A stretch of 64,000 nucleotides of DNA from UTCFX2 sp002050125 (GTDB lineage Bacteria > Chloroflexota > Anaerolineae > Anaerolineales > UBA4823): NCBI GenBank assembly GCA_027494035.1, contig JAOSJQ010000001.1, forward strand, positions 3,100,001-3,164,000, given 5' to 3'. The translations under genes were made by a program, and so were the position numbers. Below are positions 35,895 through 44,762 of the stretch, one piece after another; within the stretch, counting starts at the first letter, position 1; every line of letters starts with the position of its first letter. The notes under the pieces were generated by a model. The model was not told where the DNA came from, searched no databases, and saw only the letters and a list, made by a program, of their open reading frames with translations.

Positions 35895-37034
35895 ATGACT
35901 TCATTCCACAATTTCTTAAGCAGATTTGCGAGATTCACACCGGTATTCTTCCTGTTTTTTCCAGTTTTCATTCAGCCGCAAGTTTTCGTTCAACCGCAGG
36001 TGAGCCTGGCGCAGCCGATCGTTCAGGCGGTTCTCTTCTATTCCCCATCCTGTCCGCATTGCCACGACGTCATGGAAAATGTCCTGCCGCCCTTGGTGAA
36101 GAAATACCCTAATCAGCTTGACATTGTTGGGATAGACGTGTCTCACCCGGTTGGTCTCGAGTTGTATCAGGCTGCAATTATAAAGTTCAATATTCCAGAA
36201 ACCCGCATGGGCGTCCCTACATTGATCGTCGCCAACGAAGTTCTGGTTGGCACGGATGAAATTGAAATACTCTTTCCCCAGATCATCGAAAACGGCTTAG
36301 CGAAAGGCGGATTTGCATGGCCCGATATCCCAGGGCTGGCTGAGGTATTAGACGTTCAGGAGCAAGCGGTAAACCAGGTTACAACTGCACAAGAGCCGCC
36401 CCCGCCCACCGGTCCGGCTTTCGTGCAAAACTACTTACGAGACCCAGTCGCAAACAGTATTGCCGTGGTTGTTTTGGTTGGAATGATCGTTTGCGCTGCG
36501 CTCGTTCTTTTCAGCTATCTCCGAGGCGCAGAACACAAATTTATCTCTTTTCCGGAGTGGTTGCTGCCGGTTGCAGCAATTCTTGGTTTTGGAATTGCAT
36601 TCTACATGTCGTATATTGAGCTAACCACAACGACTGCCGTATGTGGACCAATTGGCGATTGCAACAGCGTTCAAGAAAGCCCCTATGCGACGCTCTTTGG
36701 ATTTCTTCCAGTAGGCGTTTTAGGGATGATTGGCTACCTGGCGATCCTTATCGCCTGGATGTTAAAAACTTATGGACCAAAAACGCGCCAAAAGTTTTTT
36801 ACAATTGCCATTTGGGCAATGGCTTGGTTTGGCGTGCTGTTTTCGATCTATCTAACTTTTCTTGAGCCTTTTGTGATTGGGGCTGCTTGCGTTTGGTGTA
36901 TATCAAGCGCAATTGTGATAACAGCGATCCTTCTTTTTACGACCCAGCCCGCAAAAGCAGCGCTGGCAATGGACGATTCCGCGTTTGGGGATGATATTTC
37001 CGACGAAGAAATCCTTGTCAAGGATTCGCTCTAA
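35895..37034 (+). CDS. Thioredoxin-like domain fused to vitamin K epoxide reductase (VKOR) membrane domain
   Basis: A 379-residue protein. A signal peptide or anchor spans residues 1-40 and includes a near-duplicate QPQVFVQPQV. A thioredoxin-like domain with CPHC active site (about 52-55) and a Gly-Val-Pro loop (MGVPTL) extends to about 135. After a Pro-rich linker and a membrane helix comes a VKOR domain (about 215-345) with paired cysteines CGPIGDC and the redox CVWC. The fusion makes a self-contained disulfide-bond-forming system outside the membrane, with VKOR reoxidising the thioredoxin domain using quinone. It lies directly after tatA. Confidence 0.9.
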   Translation: MTSFHNFLSRFARFTPVFFLFFPVFIQPQVFVQPQVSLAQPIVQAVLFYSPSCPHCHDVMENVLPPLVKKYPNQLDIVGIDVSHPVGLELYQAAIIKFNIPETRMGVPTLIVANEVLVGTDEIEILFPQIIENGLAKGGFAWPDIPGLAEVLDVQEQAVNQVTTAQEPPPPTGPAFVQNYLRDPVANSIAVVVLVGMIVCAALVLFSYLRGAEHKFISFPEWLLPVAAILGFGIAFYMSYIELTTTTAVCGPIGDCNSVQESPYATLFGFLPVGVLGMIGYLAILIAWMLKTYGPKTRQKFFTIAIWAMAWFGVLFSIYLTFLEPFVIGAACVWCISSAIVITAILLFTTQPAKAALAMDDSAFGDDISDEEILVKDSL

Positions 37035-37075
37035 TACGATTCTTCCCCATCCGTGATCCGAGGATCGAGACCCGA

Positions 37076-37637
37076 TCAGGCTTTGTCGACGATGATAAAG
37101 GCGTTGGGCTTCTTCTGCTTGAACGGTCACCCTCGCCGATGGAAAGTGAAAATAGCCGCCAATTTTTTCGGGCGAGGAAAAATGGCTTCTCATTAACGCG
37201 AGTTTTTCAGCCAATGCAACCAGCTTAACGGCGACGAGGCGCGGATCCGGCTCTTCGATAATCAACCTCCCGCCAGGTTTTAGCAATCTCCATAATTCAA
37301 GCGCAGTCTGCTTTTGATCCGCGACGTGGTGAAAAGCGTCTACCATAATGGTGCAACAGAATGTCTCATCCTGGAAGGGCATTTGTTCGCTTGGAGCGCA
37401 AACAGCGGCTAAACCATCCTTCTCGAGCGCTTTCGTAAGCATCCGCTGCGAAATATCTGCAACCACGACGCGATAGCCTGCTGCCGCAAAGAATTGCGAA
37501 ATTCTTCCCGTCCCGCCGCCTACATCCAGGATTTGAGAAGCCGGATCCATTTTCATAAGCGATAACAGCTTCTCTGGTTTTCGCGGCCGGATCACCAGCT
37601 CGTAAATTGGCGCCAGCAAATCAAAGTGATCCCACAT
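37076..37637 (-). CDS. SAM-dependent methyltransferase (UbiE-like), frame interrupted once near the C-terminus
   Basis: The open frame is class I methyltransferase up to about residue 170: LDVGGGTGRIS (motif I), VVVADIS, and LLKPGGRLIIEEPD. It then continues out of frame and runs antiparallel into the VKOR gene end with nonsense sequence. Removing one A from the pair at 37122-37123 switches to a frame ending NAFIIVDKA and a TGA at 37076-37078, which matches the short C-terminal strand typical of this family and clears the overlap. The corrected protein has 186 residues. The substrate is unknown. Confidence 0.75.
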
Positions 37638-37678
37638 CTCGCAAATCCAACCCTATCAACAACACAATTGCGGTCAGC

Positions 37679-38197
37679 CTATTTTCTAATCATGGGGAAA
37701 AAAGTTGGGTTCTGACGCAGGGTGGCTTTGACATTCAGCAGAATAAAATTCCGCTGACAGTCAGCGTATGTTTGGACTGCCATCCTTGGCGTGAGCGCGG
37801 CTCCGGTGATATCCAGTACCTGCATAAATAATGTTGCGTTTGATGCAACGGGCTGGTCGGCGATTTTGAATGCAAATCCGGCTGGTCCGAGTTTTATCTC
37901 ACCGCCGCTGACCCCAAGCAAGTTAATTGGCGTTCCTTGCAGCGTCCCATCTAACTTTATAATTTTGCCAGGCATGGGATTGCTCGTTGAATCAAATAGC
38001 TGACCGCCTATTCCAGACCAATTGCATCCCGCCGCCGGGGCAAGAAAATTCGAAATACTTGTGGGAGTTCCGATTTGTGGAACTAAGAATACTTCATCGG
38101 ACAAGCCGAGCGTTGGCGGTTTTTTCGCGCCTAGATTGAAGACCAAGAGCAGCGCTGCGAAAATATACCAGGGCGGGCTTGATTGGCTGACGAACAC
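37679..38197 (-). CDS. Hypothetical exported protein with beta-sandwich-like region
   Basis: A 172-residue protein from a GTG at 38197. Residues 8-25 form one hydrophobic segment (signal anchor). The rest resembles a carboxypeptidase-regulatory-type beta sandwich: CNWSGIGGQLFD, then PGKIIKLDG and a Gly-rich turn region. Two cysteines (in AGCNW and ADCQR) could form a disulfide. The gene starts immediately after the small Cys-rich gene at 38199-38432. I do not recognise a specific family. Confidence 0.5.
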   Translation of the reverse strand: MFVSQSSPPWYIFAALLLVFNLGAKKPPTLGLSDEVFLVPQIGTPTSISNFLAPAAGCNWSGIGGQLFDSTSNPMPGKIIKLDGTLQGTPINLLGVSGGEIKLGPAGFAFKIADQPVASNATLFMQVLDITGAALTPRMAVQTYADCQRNFILLNVKATLRQNPTFFPMIRK

Positions 38198-38198
38198 T

Positions 38199-38432
38199 TC
38201 AATACTCTTCGCTTTCGTCTAACCAGATTTCATCGTCTTCGTCTTCACCCTCTAGGTCTTCCCATTCGTCCAGATCTTCTGTCTCTTCTCCCCAATCTTT
38301 CTCTGAATCCAGATCGTTCATGCGGGAATATGTCATGCATCCTGCATCCGGATCAATTTCAACTGCTGCAGCGCCACAATACCCGTCATCCAGAAAAACA
38401 CAGTCGATGTAATGGCATCGAATACGCGGCAT
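38199..38432 (-). CDS. Small protein with Cys cluster and acidic tail
   Basis: A 77-residue protein. The first 35 residues hold the pattern RCHYIDCVFLDDGYC...GC, which looks like a DUF1540-type metal-binding cluster. Residues 40-77 are almost entirely Asp/Glu with Trp and Leu, predicted disordered. The N-terminal cluster is a form I recall from Anaerolineae proteins. Function unknown; the acidic tail suggests protein or cation binding. The good ribosome site (AGGAGG just upstream of 38432) supports expression. Confidence 0.65.
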   Translation of the reverse strand: MPRIRCHYIDCVFLDDGYCGAAAVEIDPDAGCMTYSRMNDLDSEKDWGEETEDLDEWEDLEGEDEDDEIWLDESEEY

Positions 38433-38465
38433 CTTGTTACCTCCTATAAGGCGTAGAATTAAGTA

Positions 38466-39722
38466 TTATTCAAAACTGTCAAGCAGCCAGGCTTCTACCT
38501 GTCCGCCGGACGGCAATGATTTTACCCCACTTGGGATTAAAAGCAAAGCATTTGCCTGAACTAATGATAAGAGATTTCCTGAACCTTGATGACCGGTTAA
38601 TCGAGCAACGAGCTCCCCGTTCTTTTTGGTGACGATAGCCCGTAAAAAGGTTTCCCGTCCATCCGAGCGGACTTCCTCTTCGAGTTGTACCCGGATCGAG
38701 GGGCGCAGGAAATCAAGGCTGCCTTGCATCTGGATTATCGCCGGGCGCACAAACACTTCAAACCCGACAAAAGCAGATACCGGATTTCCAGGTAGACCAA
38801 TGAATGGACAGCTCATATAGTGTCCAAATGCGAGGGGCTTGCCCGGACGCATATTGACGCGCCAAAAATCCAACTGTCCGTCTTGTTCGAGCACGTTGCG
38901 GATGAAATCCAGCGCGCCAACGCTGACGCCAGCCGAGGAAAGGATCAAGTCCACGTTCAAATCAATCGCTTTTTGCAGCGCTTGCCTGACGGTTTCGGGG
39001 TTATCCGGGACAATTCCTAAATTAACTGCTTCAGCCCCGGTTCTTTCGACCAGCCCAACCAACATAGACATGTTTGCGTCATAGATTTTTCCTGGGATTA
39101 GCGGCGCGCCCGCGGGGAGCAGTTCATCTCCGCTCGATAAGATGGCAATTTTGGGGCTGCGGCTGATATTAATCTTTGAGAGCCCAAGCATGCTCATCAA
39201 ACCAGCGTCTTGCGGGCGAATCCGCTGACCTTTAGCCAAAACAACCGCCCCAGCCGGGATGTCTTCCCCGCGCCTACGAATATTTGCTCCGGTTTGAATC
39301 GGTTGATAAACCAAGAATTGAGAGGGGGCTGATAAAACCGTTTGCCGGAAGTTGAAATTGGTCAGCTCAACCGGGACGACCGCATTCGCGCCAGTGGGGA
39401 TCGCTGCACCGGTCATGATCCGGACGGCTTCACCGTTCTGAATTTCTACGTTGACCAGACTACCGGCTGGGATGTCTGCTACGACGTTAAGCGACACTGG
39501 CGTTGTGCGCGATGCCTCCAGCGTATTTTCGGCTTTAATTGCAAAACCATCCATCGCTGAATTGTCGAAAAGCGGAAAGGCAAATTGAGCCTGGACCGGC
39601 TCAGCCAGATAACGACCAATCGCCTGATCGAGCGAAATCTCCTGGACGTCCAAAACGGGGATTTTGTCCAGGATTCTCTGGCGAGCCTCACTCACAACTA
39701 ACAATTCGGTCTTTTGATTCAT
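38466..39722 (-). CDS. moeA: Molybdopterin molybdotransferase MoeA
   Basis: A 418-residue protein with MoeA landmarks: DNSAMDGFA (about 52-60), RIMTGAAIPTGAN (about 104-116), the RRGEDIPAG loop, SSGDELLPAG (about 192-201), a Gly/Ser-rich SSAGVSVGALDF, MRPGKPLAFG and GLPGNPVSA. It inserts molybdate into adenylated molybdopterin, implying at least one molybdo-enzyme in the organism. No other moa/mob gene is in the window. It lies after relA in the same direction (24-nt gap). Confidence 0.95.
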   Translation of the reverse strand: MNQKTELLVVSEARQRILDKIPVLDVQEISLDQAIGRYLAEPVQAQFAFPLFDNSAMDGFAIKAENTLEASRTTPVSLNVVADIPAGSLVNVEIQNGEAVRIMTGAAIPTGANAVVPVELTNFNFRQTVLSAPSQFLVYQPIQTGANIRRRGEDIPAGAVVLAKGQRIRPQDAGLMSMLGLSKINISRSPKIAILSSGDELLPAGAPLIPGKIYDANMSMLVGLVERTGAEAVNLGIVPDNPETVRQALQKAIDLNVDLILSSAGVSVGALDFIRNVLEQDGQLDFWRVNMRPGKPLAFGHYMSCPFIGLPGNPVSAFVGFEVFVRPAIIQMQGSLDFLRPSIRVQLEEEVRSDGRETFLRAIVTKKNGELVARLTGHQGSGNLLSLVQANALLLIPSGVKSLPSGGQVEAWLLDSFE

Positions 39723-39745
39723 CTGGGGTGAAATTATGCTGCCTA

Positions 39746-41984
39746 TCAGCCGGGGCGCACTCGGTGAGCTTCCATTACATTGGGCAGGTTTTCCAGCCGG
39801 TCAAGCAACTGGCTTAGCTGGATAATATCGCGCACTTCAAGGATCAGGTCGAAGACTGCCATATTGCGAGTGGTCTCAACTTTTACGCTGGGCATGTTTA
39901 CGCCGGCGTCAGCGATGAGCGTGGACACATCTCTCATCAGACCATCACGATCAAACGCCTTGATCCGCACCGGAACCGGAAAGGTCGCGGTCGGTTCCCC
40001 CCAGCTCACACGCACCAGCCGCTCTCGGTCGCCGATTCTCAGGATGTTGGGGCAGTCCTTGCGGTGAATCGTCGCGCCCCTGCCGCGAGTAATATACCCG
40101 ACGATTTCATCGCCCGGCGCAGGATTGCAGCAACGCGCAAAATTGGTCAACAACCCCTTGAGACCTAAAACTGAAACCGCTTTATCAGTTGGCGCGGCGC
40201 TCGGTTTAGAAACTGGAAGCCATTCTTCAATGGTCTCTTCCTTCCCCCAGCGTGAGATGTTTAACCAGGCGTTGAGCGGGAAGATCGCCCGTGCCAATCG
40301 CAACGTATAAATCTTCGATCGATTTGAGATCGAATTCGCGCGCCAGCCGGTCGAGATTAGTATCGGTCAGCCCGAGCCGGCGCAGCTCTTTGTCAAGCAT
40401 GATCTTGCCCATGCTGGCGTTTTTCTCGCGCGCCTGCTTTTTAAACCATTGACGGATTTTTCCACGCGCGCGCTGTGTTTTTACCAATCCCAGGTTGGGG
40501 TTCAGCCAATCCAGACTGGGACCGCCGCGTTTTGCAATCAGGATCTCAACTTTATCTCCAGTTTTTAATTTGTAATCCAAAGAAACCAGTTTGCCGTTGA
40601 TTTTCGCGCCGCGGCAGCGGTGACCCACATCCGTATGCACCTGGTACGCAAAATCGATCGGCGTAGAACCGGCTGCGAGATCGATAATGTCGCCTTTGGG
40701 GGTGAATACATAAACCCGATCTTCGAAGACCTCGCTTTTCATACTGTCGATAAACTCGCCAGCGTCTTCGACGTCCTGACGCCATTCCATCAAAGAGCGC
40801 AGCCACAAAATCCGGCGTTCATAATCATCATCCCGCGCTGATCCTTCTTTATAGCGCCAGTGCGCCGCAATGCCATATTCGGCGTTCTGATGCATTTCTT
40901 GCGTGCGAATCTGGATTTCCAGGGTGTTGCCGTCATCATAATTGACCGCGGTATGGAGCGAACGGTAGAAATTGTCCTTGGGCGCGGCGACATAATCGTC
41001 AAATTCGCCTGGGATGGGCCGCCATTTTGAATGGATTGTCCCCAACGCGATGTAGCAAGTTGTCGTATCTGGCACGATAATCCGCACACCCCGGATATCA
41101 TGTACAAGATCAAACGGAATGCCCTTTCGCATCATTTTTCGATAGATCGAATAGATGTGTTTAGGGCGAGCCGAGATATCTGCCTGCACGCCGACGGCGC
41201 TCAAGACTGATAGCAAATTATTTTTTATCTTCTGCATCTCTTGTTCGCGCTCGGAACGGCGCCCAGCAAGGTTTTCAGCAATTTCACGGTATTTTTCTGG
41301 ATTGACGTAGCGAAAGCTCAAATCTTCGAGTTCCCATTTGATCTGCCAGATGCCCAGGCGATTAGCCAGAGGCGCGAAAATGTCCAGGGTCTCCTGGGCG
41401 ATCCGGCGGCGTTTGTGCTCGGGCATATGGCTCAAGGTGCGCATGTTGTGCAGCCGGTCCGCCAGCTTGATCAAGACCACCCGGACATCTTCCCCCATCG
41501 CGAGGAATGTTTTGCGCAGCGTCTCTGAAACCAGGTCGTATTTCCGGCTGCGAAACATCTGTTCAGCCTGTTCGTGGGGACCCGCCTCGCCGCGCCTTTC
41601 AGCAATTTCGGATTTTTCCCGTTCCTCAAGTGCTTCCTTCTCTTGCTGATCGCCGCGGGAAACCCGCGGCAGATGGGTGAGTTTTGTCACGCCATCCACC
41701 AGGCGGGCTACTTCGTCGCCGAAATCGCGCCGGAGATCTTCGAGCGTGACCTCGGTGTCTTCGACCGTATCATGGAGAAGCGCGGAGGCGACCACAATTG
41801 GCGGCACCTTCATTTCGGACAGAATCGAAGCCACTGCCACGCAATGGTAAATATACGGTTCACCCGAAGCTCGTTTTTGACCTTCATGCGCCTTTTCTGC
41901 AACCCGAAAGGCGCGCAAGACCAGCTCTTTATCTGCCGGGCTGTACGATTCGGGTAAATTCTGGAGCAATTCTTCGATCTGCAT
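39746..41984 (-). CDS. relA: RelA/SpoT (p)ppGpp synthetase/hydrolase, frame interrupted once
   Basis: The first frame carries the HD hydrolase domain (HDTVEDTEV near residues 65-73), the synthetase domain (about 240-350, with RLHNMRT and KDNFYRSLHTAV) and a TGS domain (about 395-455), then stops. The second frame carries the C-terminal zinc-finger-type segment and the ACT domain (VPVRIKAFDRDGLMRD). Removing one base from the C5 run at 40244-40248 joins them as HLTLGKEETIEEW, giving 745 residues, the usual length. The ATG at 41984 is chosen over an upstream start at 42068. An intact HD motif suggests it can both make and degrade (p)ppGpp. Confidence 0.92.
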
Positions 41985-42008
41985 TTTCTTATGATAATTC
42001 CTGGGAAT

Positions 42009-42017
42009 AGTATAACA
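42009..42017 (-). promoter_or_regulatory. Extended -10 promoter for relA
   Basis: On the minus strand TGTTATACT lies about 25 nt before the ATG at 41984. A weak -35 (TTCAAG) sits 16 nt further upstream. Confidence 0.35.
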
Positions 42018-42054
42018 TTCGCGGGTTTTTCTTGAAGTAAGGAAACTTGTGAAA

Positions 42055-42091
42055 ATCGAGAGGAACACGGCGTTACCGTGCGTCTCTCGAT
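42055..42091 (-). terminator. Hairpin terminator after the penicillin-binding protein gene
   Basis: An 8-bp outer stem (ATCGAGAG/CTCTCGAT) and 5-bp inner stem (CACGG/CCGTG) separated by small bulges, followed on the minus strand by TTTTC. It lies 42 nt past the stop at 42134. Confidence 0.6.
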
Positions 42092-42133
42092 TGCCCCTCG
42101 ATGGGAAGCTGTTTTAAAGCGGGTCTTACTATT

Positions 42134-44416
42134 TCATGGGTTGAGATTTGGTTGGGCGGTCGATCTCTCTTCAGTTACCAGCGGTGTAGGCGAGCGGGTA
42201 ACGTCAAAAGTCGACTCCCATTTGTACAACTTCAGCGGACGACTAAAGAAATAAAGTTCCATAACCCGCCGAAAGATTGGGGCGGCTATTTTTGAGCCTT
42301 CGCCCGCATTTTCGGCGATCACGACAACCGCGATATCCGGCTTATCTTCACGATTTTCGCTTGAATAACCTGCGAACCAGGCATGAGGTTTTCCCGTCGG
42401 AGACGTTGCCGTGCCGGTCTTCCCCGAGATCGTCACTTTCAGGTCATTCAATTCTCGGTAGGCGGTGCCTTGCGGCGACTTGCTATTGGGAACGCCGAAC
42501 ATCGCCTCGCGGATTAATTCCAAATTTACTGGCAGCAACGGAAGTTCGGCTTGTTTTTCAGCTTGGAAGCTCCGGATCACGTCGCCATCTCGGGTGACTA
42601 TTTTCTCGATCACCTGGGGCTTAAAAAGCGCGCCGCCGTTGCCAACTGCCGCAATGAAGCGGGCAACTTGCAGGGGGGTCACGAGCAGATCGCCCTGCCC
42701 AATTGCCAGGTTGGTTGCATCTAATGGGCTGCCAGGATCGGGCACATTGCCCGGCTCCTCTTCTACACCCTCAACGCCCGTCAGACTGCCCAAGCCAAAC
42801 CCGCGCGCCATTTCCGAGATCTGGGTAGTCAAGCCCGCATTGTACAGGTCTGATCCGATGTGATAGAACCAGGGATTGCACGATTTTATCAAACCTTCGG
42901 GCAGCGTAAGCGTGCCACTTGGTTTCGTTTCGCCGTCCTCCAGGAAATACTCCCAGGTCCAATCGTACAAAGTGACGCCGGGCAGCTCATCGAAGGTGTA
43001 TTGGCAATCATAGGTTGAATCTTTAGTAAAACGCCCACTCTCCAACCCGGCAGCCATCGTGATGATCTTGAACACAGAGCCTAAAGGGTATTGTCCTTGG
43101 GTGGCGCGATTGTACTGCGGCGTCCGTGGATCGTTCACAATTTCAGAAAGCAGGGTGTTCCAGTTATAGTTGTCTGTCTCAAACGCGTTGGGGTCAAACG
43201 TGGGCGATGAAGCCAGCGCAAGCACCCTGCCGGTATCGCGTTCGAGAACCACAATAGCGCCGTTGAAATACGAGAGAGCTTTCTGCACTTCGCGCTGAAA
43301 ATCGCGGTCAATGGTGGTGTAAATCGCCTGACCGGAAACGCTCGGCGCAGACCCCAGTTCGGCGACTGGCTTGCCCTCGGGGCTGAGAACATAGATTGTC
43401 CCGCCCGGCTGACCCATTAAAACCTCTTCGCCCCACAATTCAATGCCCTTACGCCCTACTCGATCATCGGCGATATAACCGTTTTGACGCAACTTGTTTA
43501 ATTCATCCTGCTGGATGGCGCTGACATACCCAACGAGATGAGGCGCTACGCCATTGTCAAAATATAATCTCCGGTTGTATCTGGATACGACGACTGAACC
43601 CCAAGATGACAGTTGCTCTAACCGGCGAGGATCCTGATCGGCAGGCGCCTCGCCAATCGGGAGGTATTCGCCTGGATATGCGTTAGAGATCATGCCGGCA
43701 ATGGTGTCCGACCGATAGCGCGAGAAGCTAGAAAGCAGCGACAGTAACCCGCCTGATTTCTTCAGGTCCACATAATCCGGCCAGACGCCAATCGCGACGG
43801 CTTCGGTTTGCGCTGCTAAAAGATTGCCATTTCGATCAAATATAGATGCCCGCCCGGTCCAGGTTTGGTCCCGGTCGAAGGCGAGCGACTGCCCTCCAGC
43901 CAATTCAGGCATAGCAATAACCGGGTTCCAATGAATGCGCCAATCCCCGTTTTCCAGGCTTAGCTGCATCTTCATCTCGCGCGACAGATCGCCAAGGATT
44001 GCCGAGTGGTAGGTCACCCGATAGGCGACCTCGGCTGCGGCTGGGTTCAGGGATTCGGAAATGATTTCATAGTCGATACTGCTTACAGCCCCCTCGTTCA
44101 TAATATTATTAAGGGTTGAACTTAACCTTTCGATGCTGGTCTCTACCTTCGAAGACTCGGATAACAGCGCATACATTTCTTCGAAATGACCCGCTTTCCA
44201 GGAATCCAGAAAGCTCTGCGCGGTTATTTTCGCCGCCGGAGGTTGGGTGGTCTTCACCTCCGGGGGGAGCAGCGTAGCAAAATTGGTCGGGGTAGGAATT
44301 GGTTCGCTCGGACGGCAGGCGCCAAGGGCGATCGGAAGAATCAAGCAAAATATGAACAGACCAACCCGAAGTTTTTGGGAGATTTCACTACGCAAATACA
44401 TACCTCTTTTGAACAT
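42134..44416 (-). CDS. Class B penicillin-binding protein (transpeptidase) with NTF2-like N-terminal domain
   Basis: A 760-residue lipoprotein: signal with lipobox-like LPIALGAC (about residues 27-34), an NTF2-like/MecA-N-type domain (about 55-170), a PBP dimerisation domain (about 175-370) and a transpeptidase domain (about 390-735). Active-site motifs: the SxxK serine in GSVFKIIT, SCN, and KTGT near the C-terminus. It cross-links peptidoglycan, acting in elongation or division. Two ATGs (44416 and 44401) are possible starts. It is a separate unit between its own promoter and terminator. Confidence 0.92.
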   Translation of the reverse strand: MFKRGMYLRSEISQKLRVGLFIFCLILPIALGACRPSEPIPTPTNFATLLPPEVKTTQPPAAKITAQSFLDSWKAGHFEEMYALLSESSKVETSIERLSSTLNNIMNEGAVSSIDYEIISESLNPAAAEVAYRVTYHSAILGDLSREMKMQLSLENGDWRIHWNPVIAMPELAGGQSLAFDRDQTWTGRASIFDRNGNLLAAQTEAVAIGVWPDYVDLKKSGGLLSLLSSFSRYRSDTIAGMISNAYPGEYLPIGEAPADQDPRRLEQLSSWGSVVVSRYNRRLYFDNGVAPHLVGYVSAIQQDELNKLRQNGYIADDRVGRKGIELWGEEVLMGQPGGTIYVLSPEGKPVAELGSAPSVSGQAIYTTIDRDFQREVQKALSYFNGAIVVLERDTGRVLALASSPTFDPNAFETDNYNWNTLLSEIVNDPRTPQYNRATQGQYPLGSVFKIITMAAGLESGRFTKDSTYDCQYTFDELPGVTLYDWTWEYFLEDGETKPSGTLTLPEGLIKSCNPWFYHIGSDLYNAGLTTQISEMARGFGLGSLTGVEGVEEEPGNVPDPGSPLDATNLAIGQGDLLVTPLQVARFIAAVGNGGALFKPQVIEKIVTRDGDVIRSFQAEKQAELPLLPVNLELIREAMFGVPNSKSPQGTAYRELNDLKVTISGKTGTATSPTGKPHAWFAGYSSENREDKPDIAVVVIAENAGEGSKIAAPIFRRVMELYFFSRPLKLYKWESTFDVTRSPTPLVTEERSTAQPNLNP

Positions 44417-44439
44417 TCTTTATGTTTGTTCGAAAATCG

Positions 44440-44468
44440 ATCATAAACGATTTTTATACTTCGTGCAA
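44440..44468 (-). promoter_or_regulatory. Promoter for the PBP gene
   Basis: On the minus strand: TTGCAC, a 17-nt spacer, TATGAT, with start of transcription expected about 15-20 nt before the ATG at 44416. Confidence 0.55.
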
Positions 44469-44600
44469 GAAAGGTCTTTTTTTATGAGCGTTCATTAATA
44501 CATCCGGGTTTTCGGCGGCAAGCGTCAGCGGGTCGCCGGCGCGCTTTCGCTGGGCGCCAGAGGATAGAAAGCAAACCGCGCTTGCAGACAAATGTCGCAT

Positions 44601-44628
44601 TTGTTTTCTTTTCGCAAGTGGGTATAAT
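44601..44628 (+). promoter_or_regulatory. Promoter for module B
   Basis: TTGTTT at 44601-44606, a 16-nt spacer and a consensus TATAAT at 44623-44628. It would give a leader of about 125 nt before the ATG at 44763. Confidence 0.55.
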
Positions 44629-44762
44629 CTCCGGACTTGACATTGGGAACCGCCTTGAAAGACAATACGTCTCAGTATATTGACCGCGCGAGAGGCTTTC
44701 TACAGGTGAAACGAGCCAGTAAAATCATAAAAATGAATGGGCATAACTGGAGAACAAATTTT

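Larger units (their letters stand above)
44417..44762. other. Divergent intergenic region between the PBP gene and module B
   Basis: 346 bp without a convincing gene. It holds one promoter for each direction, a GC-rich stretch with overlapping GC-only inverted repeats (about 44517-44560), and a perfect 7-bp inverted repeat at 44588-44604 that overlaps the -35 of the module B promoter. Confidence 0.6.

Noticed and set aside
36903..37637. A 244-residue methyltransferase ORF overlapping the VKOR gene end by 132 nt on the opposite strand
   Set aside because: The C-terminal 75 residues look unlike the family. A one-base correction near 37122 gives a normal family C-terminus and removes the overlap.
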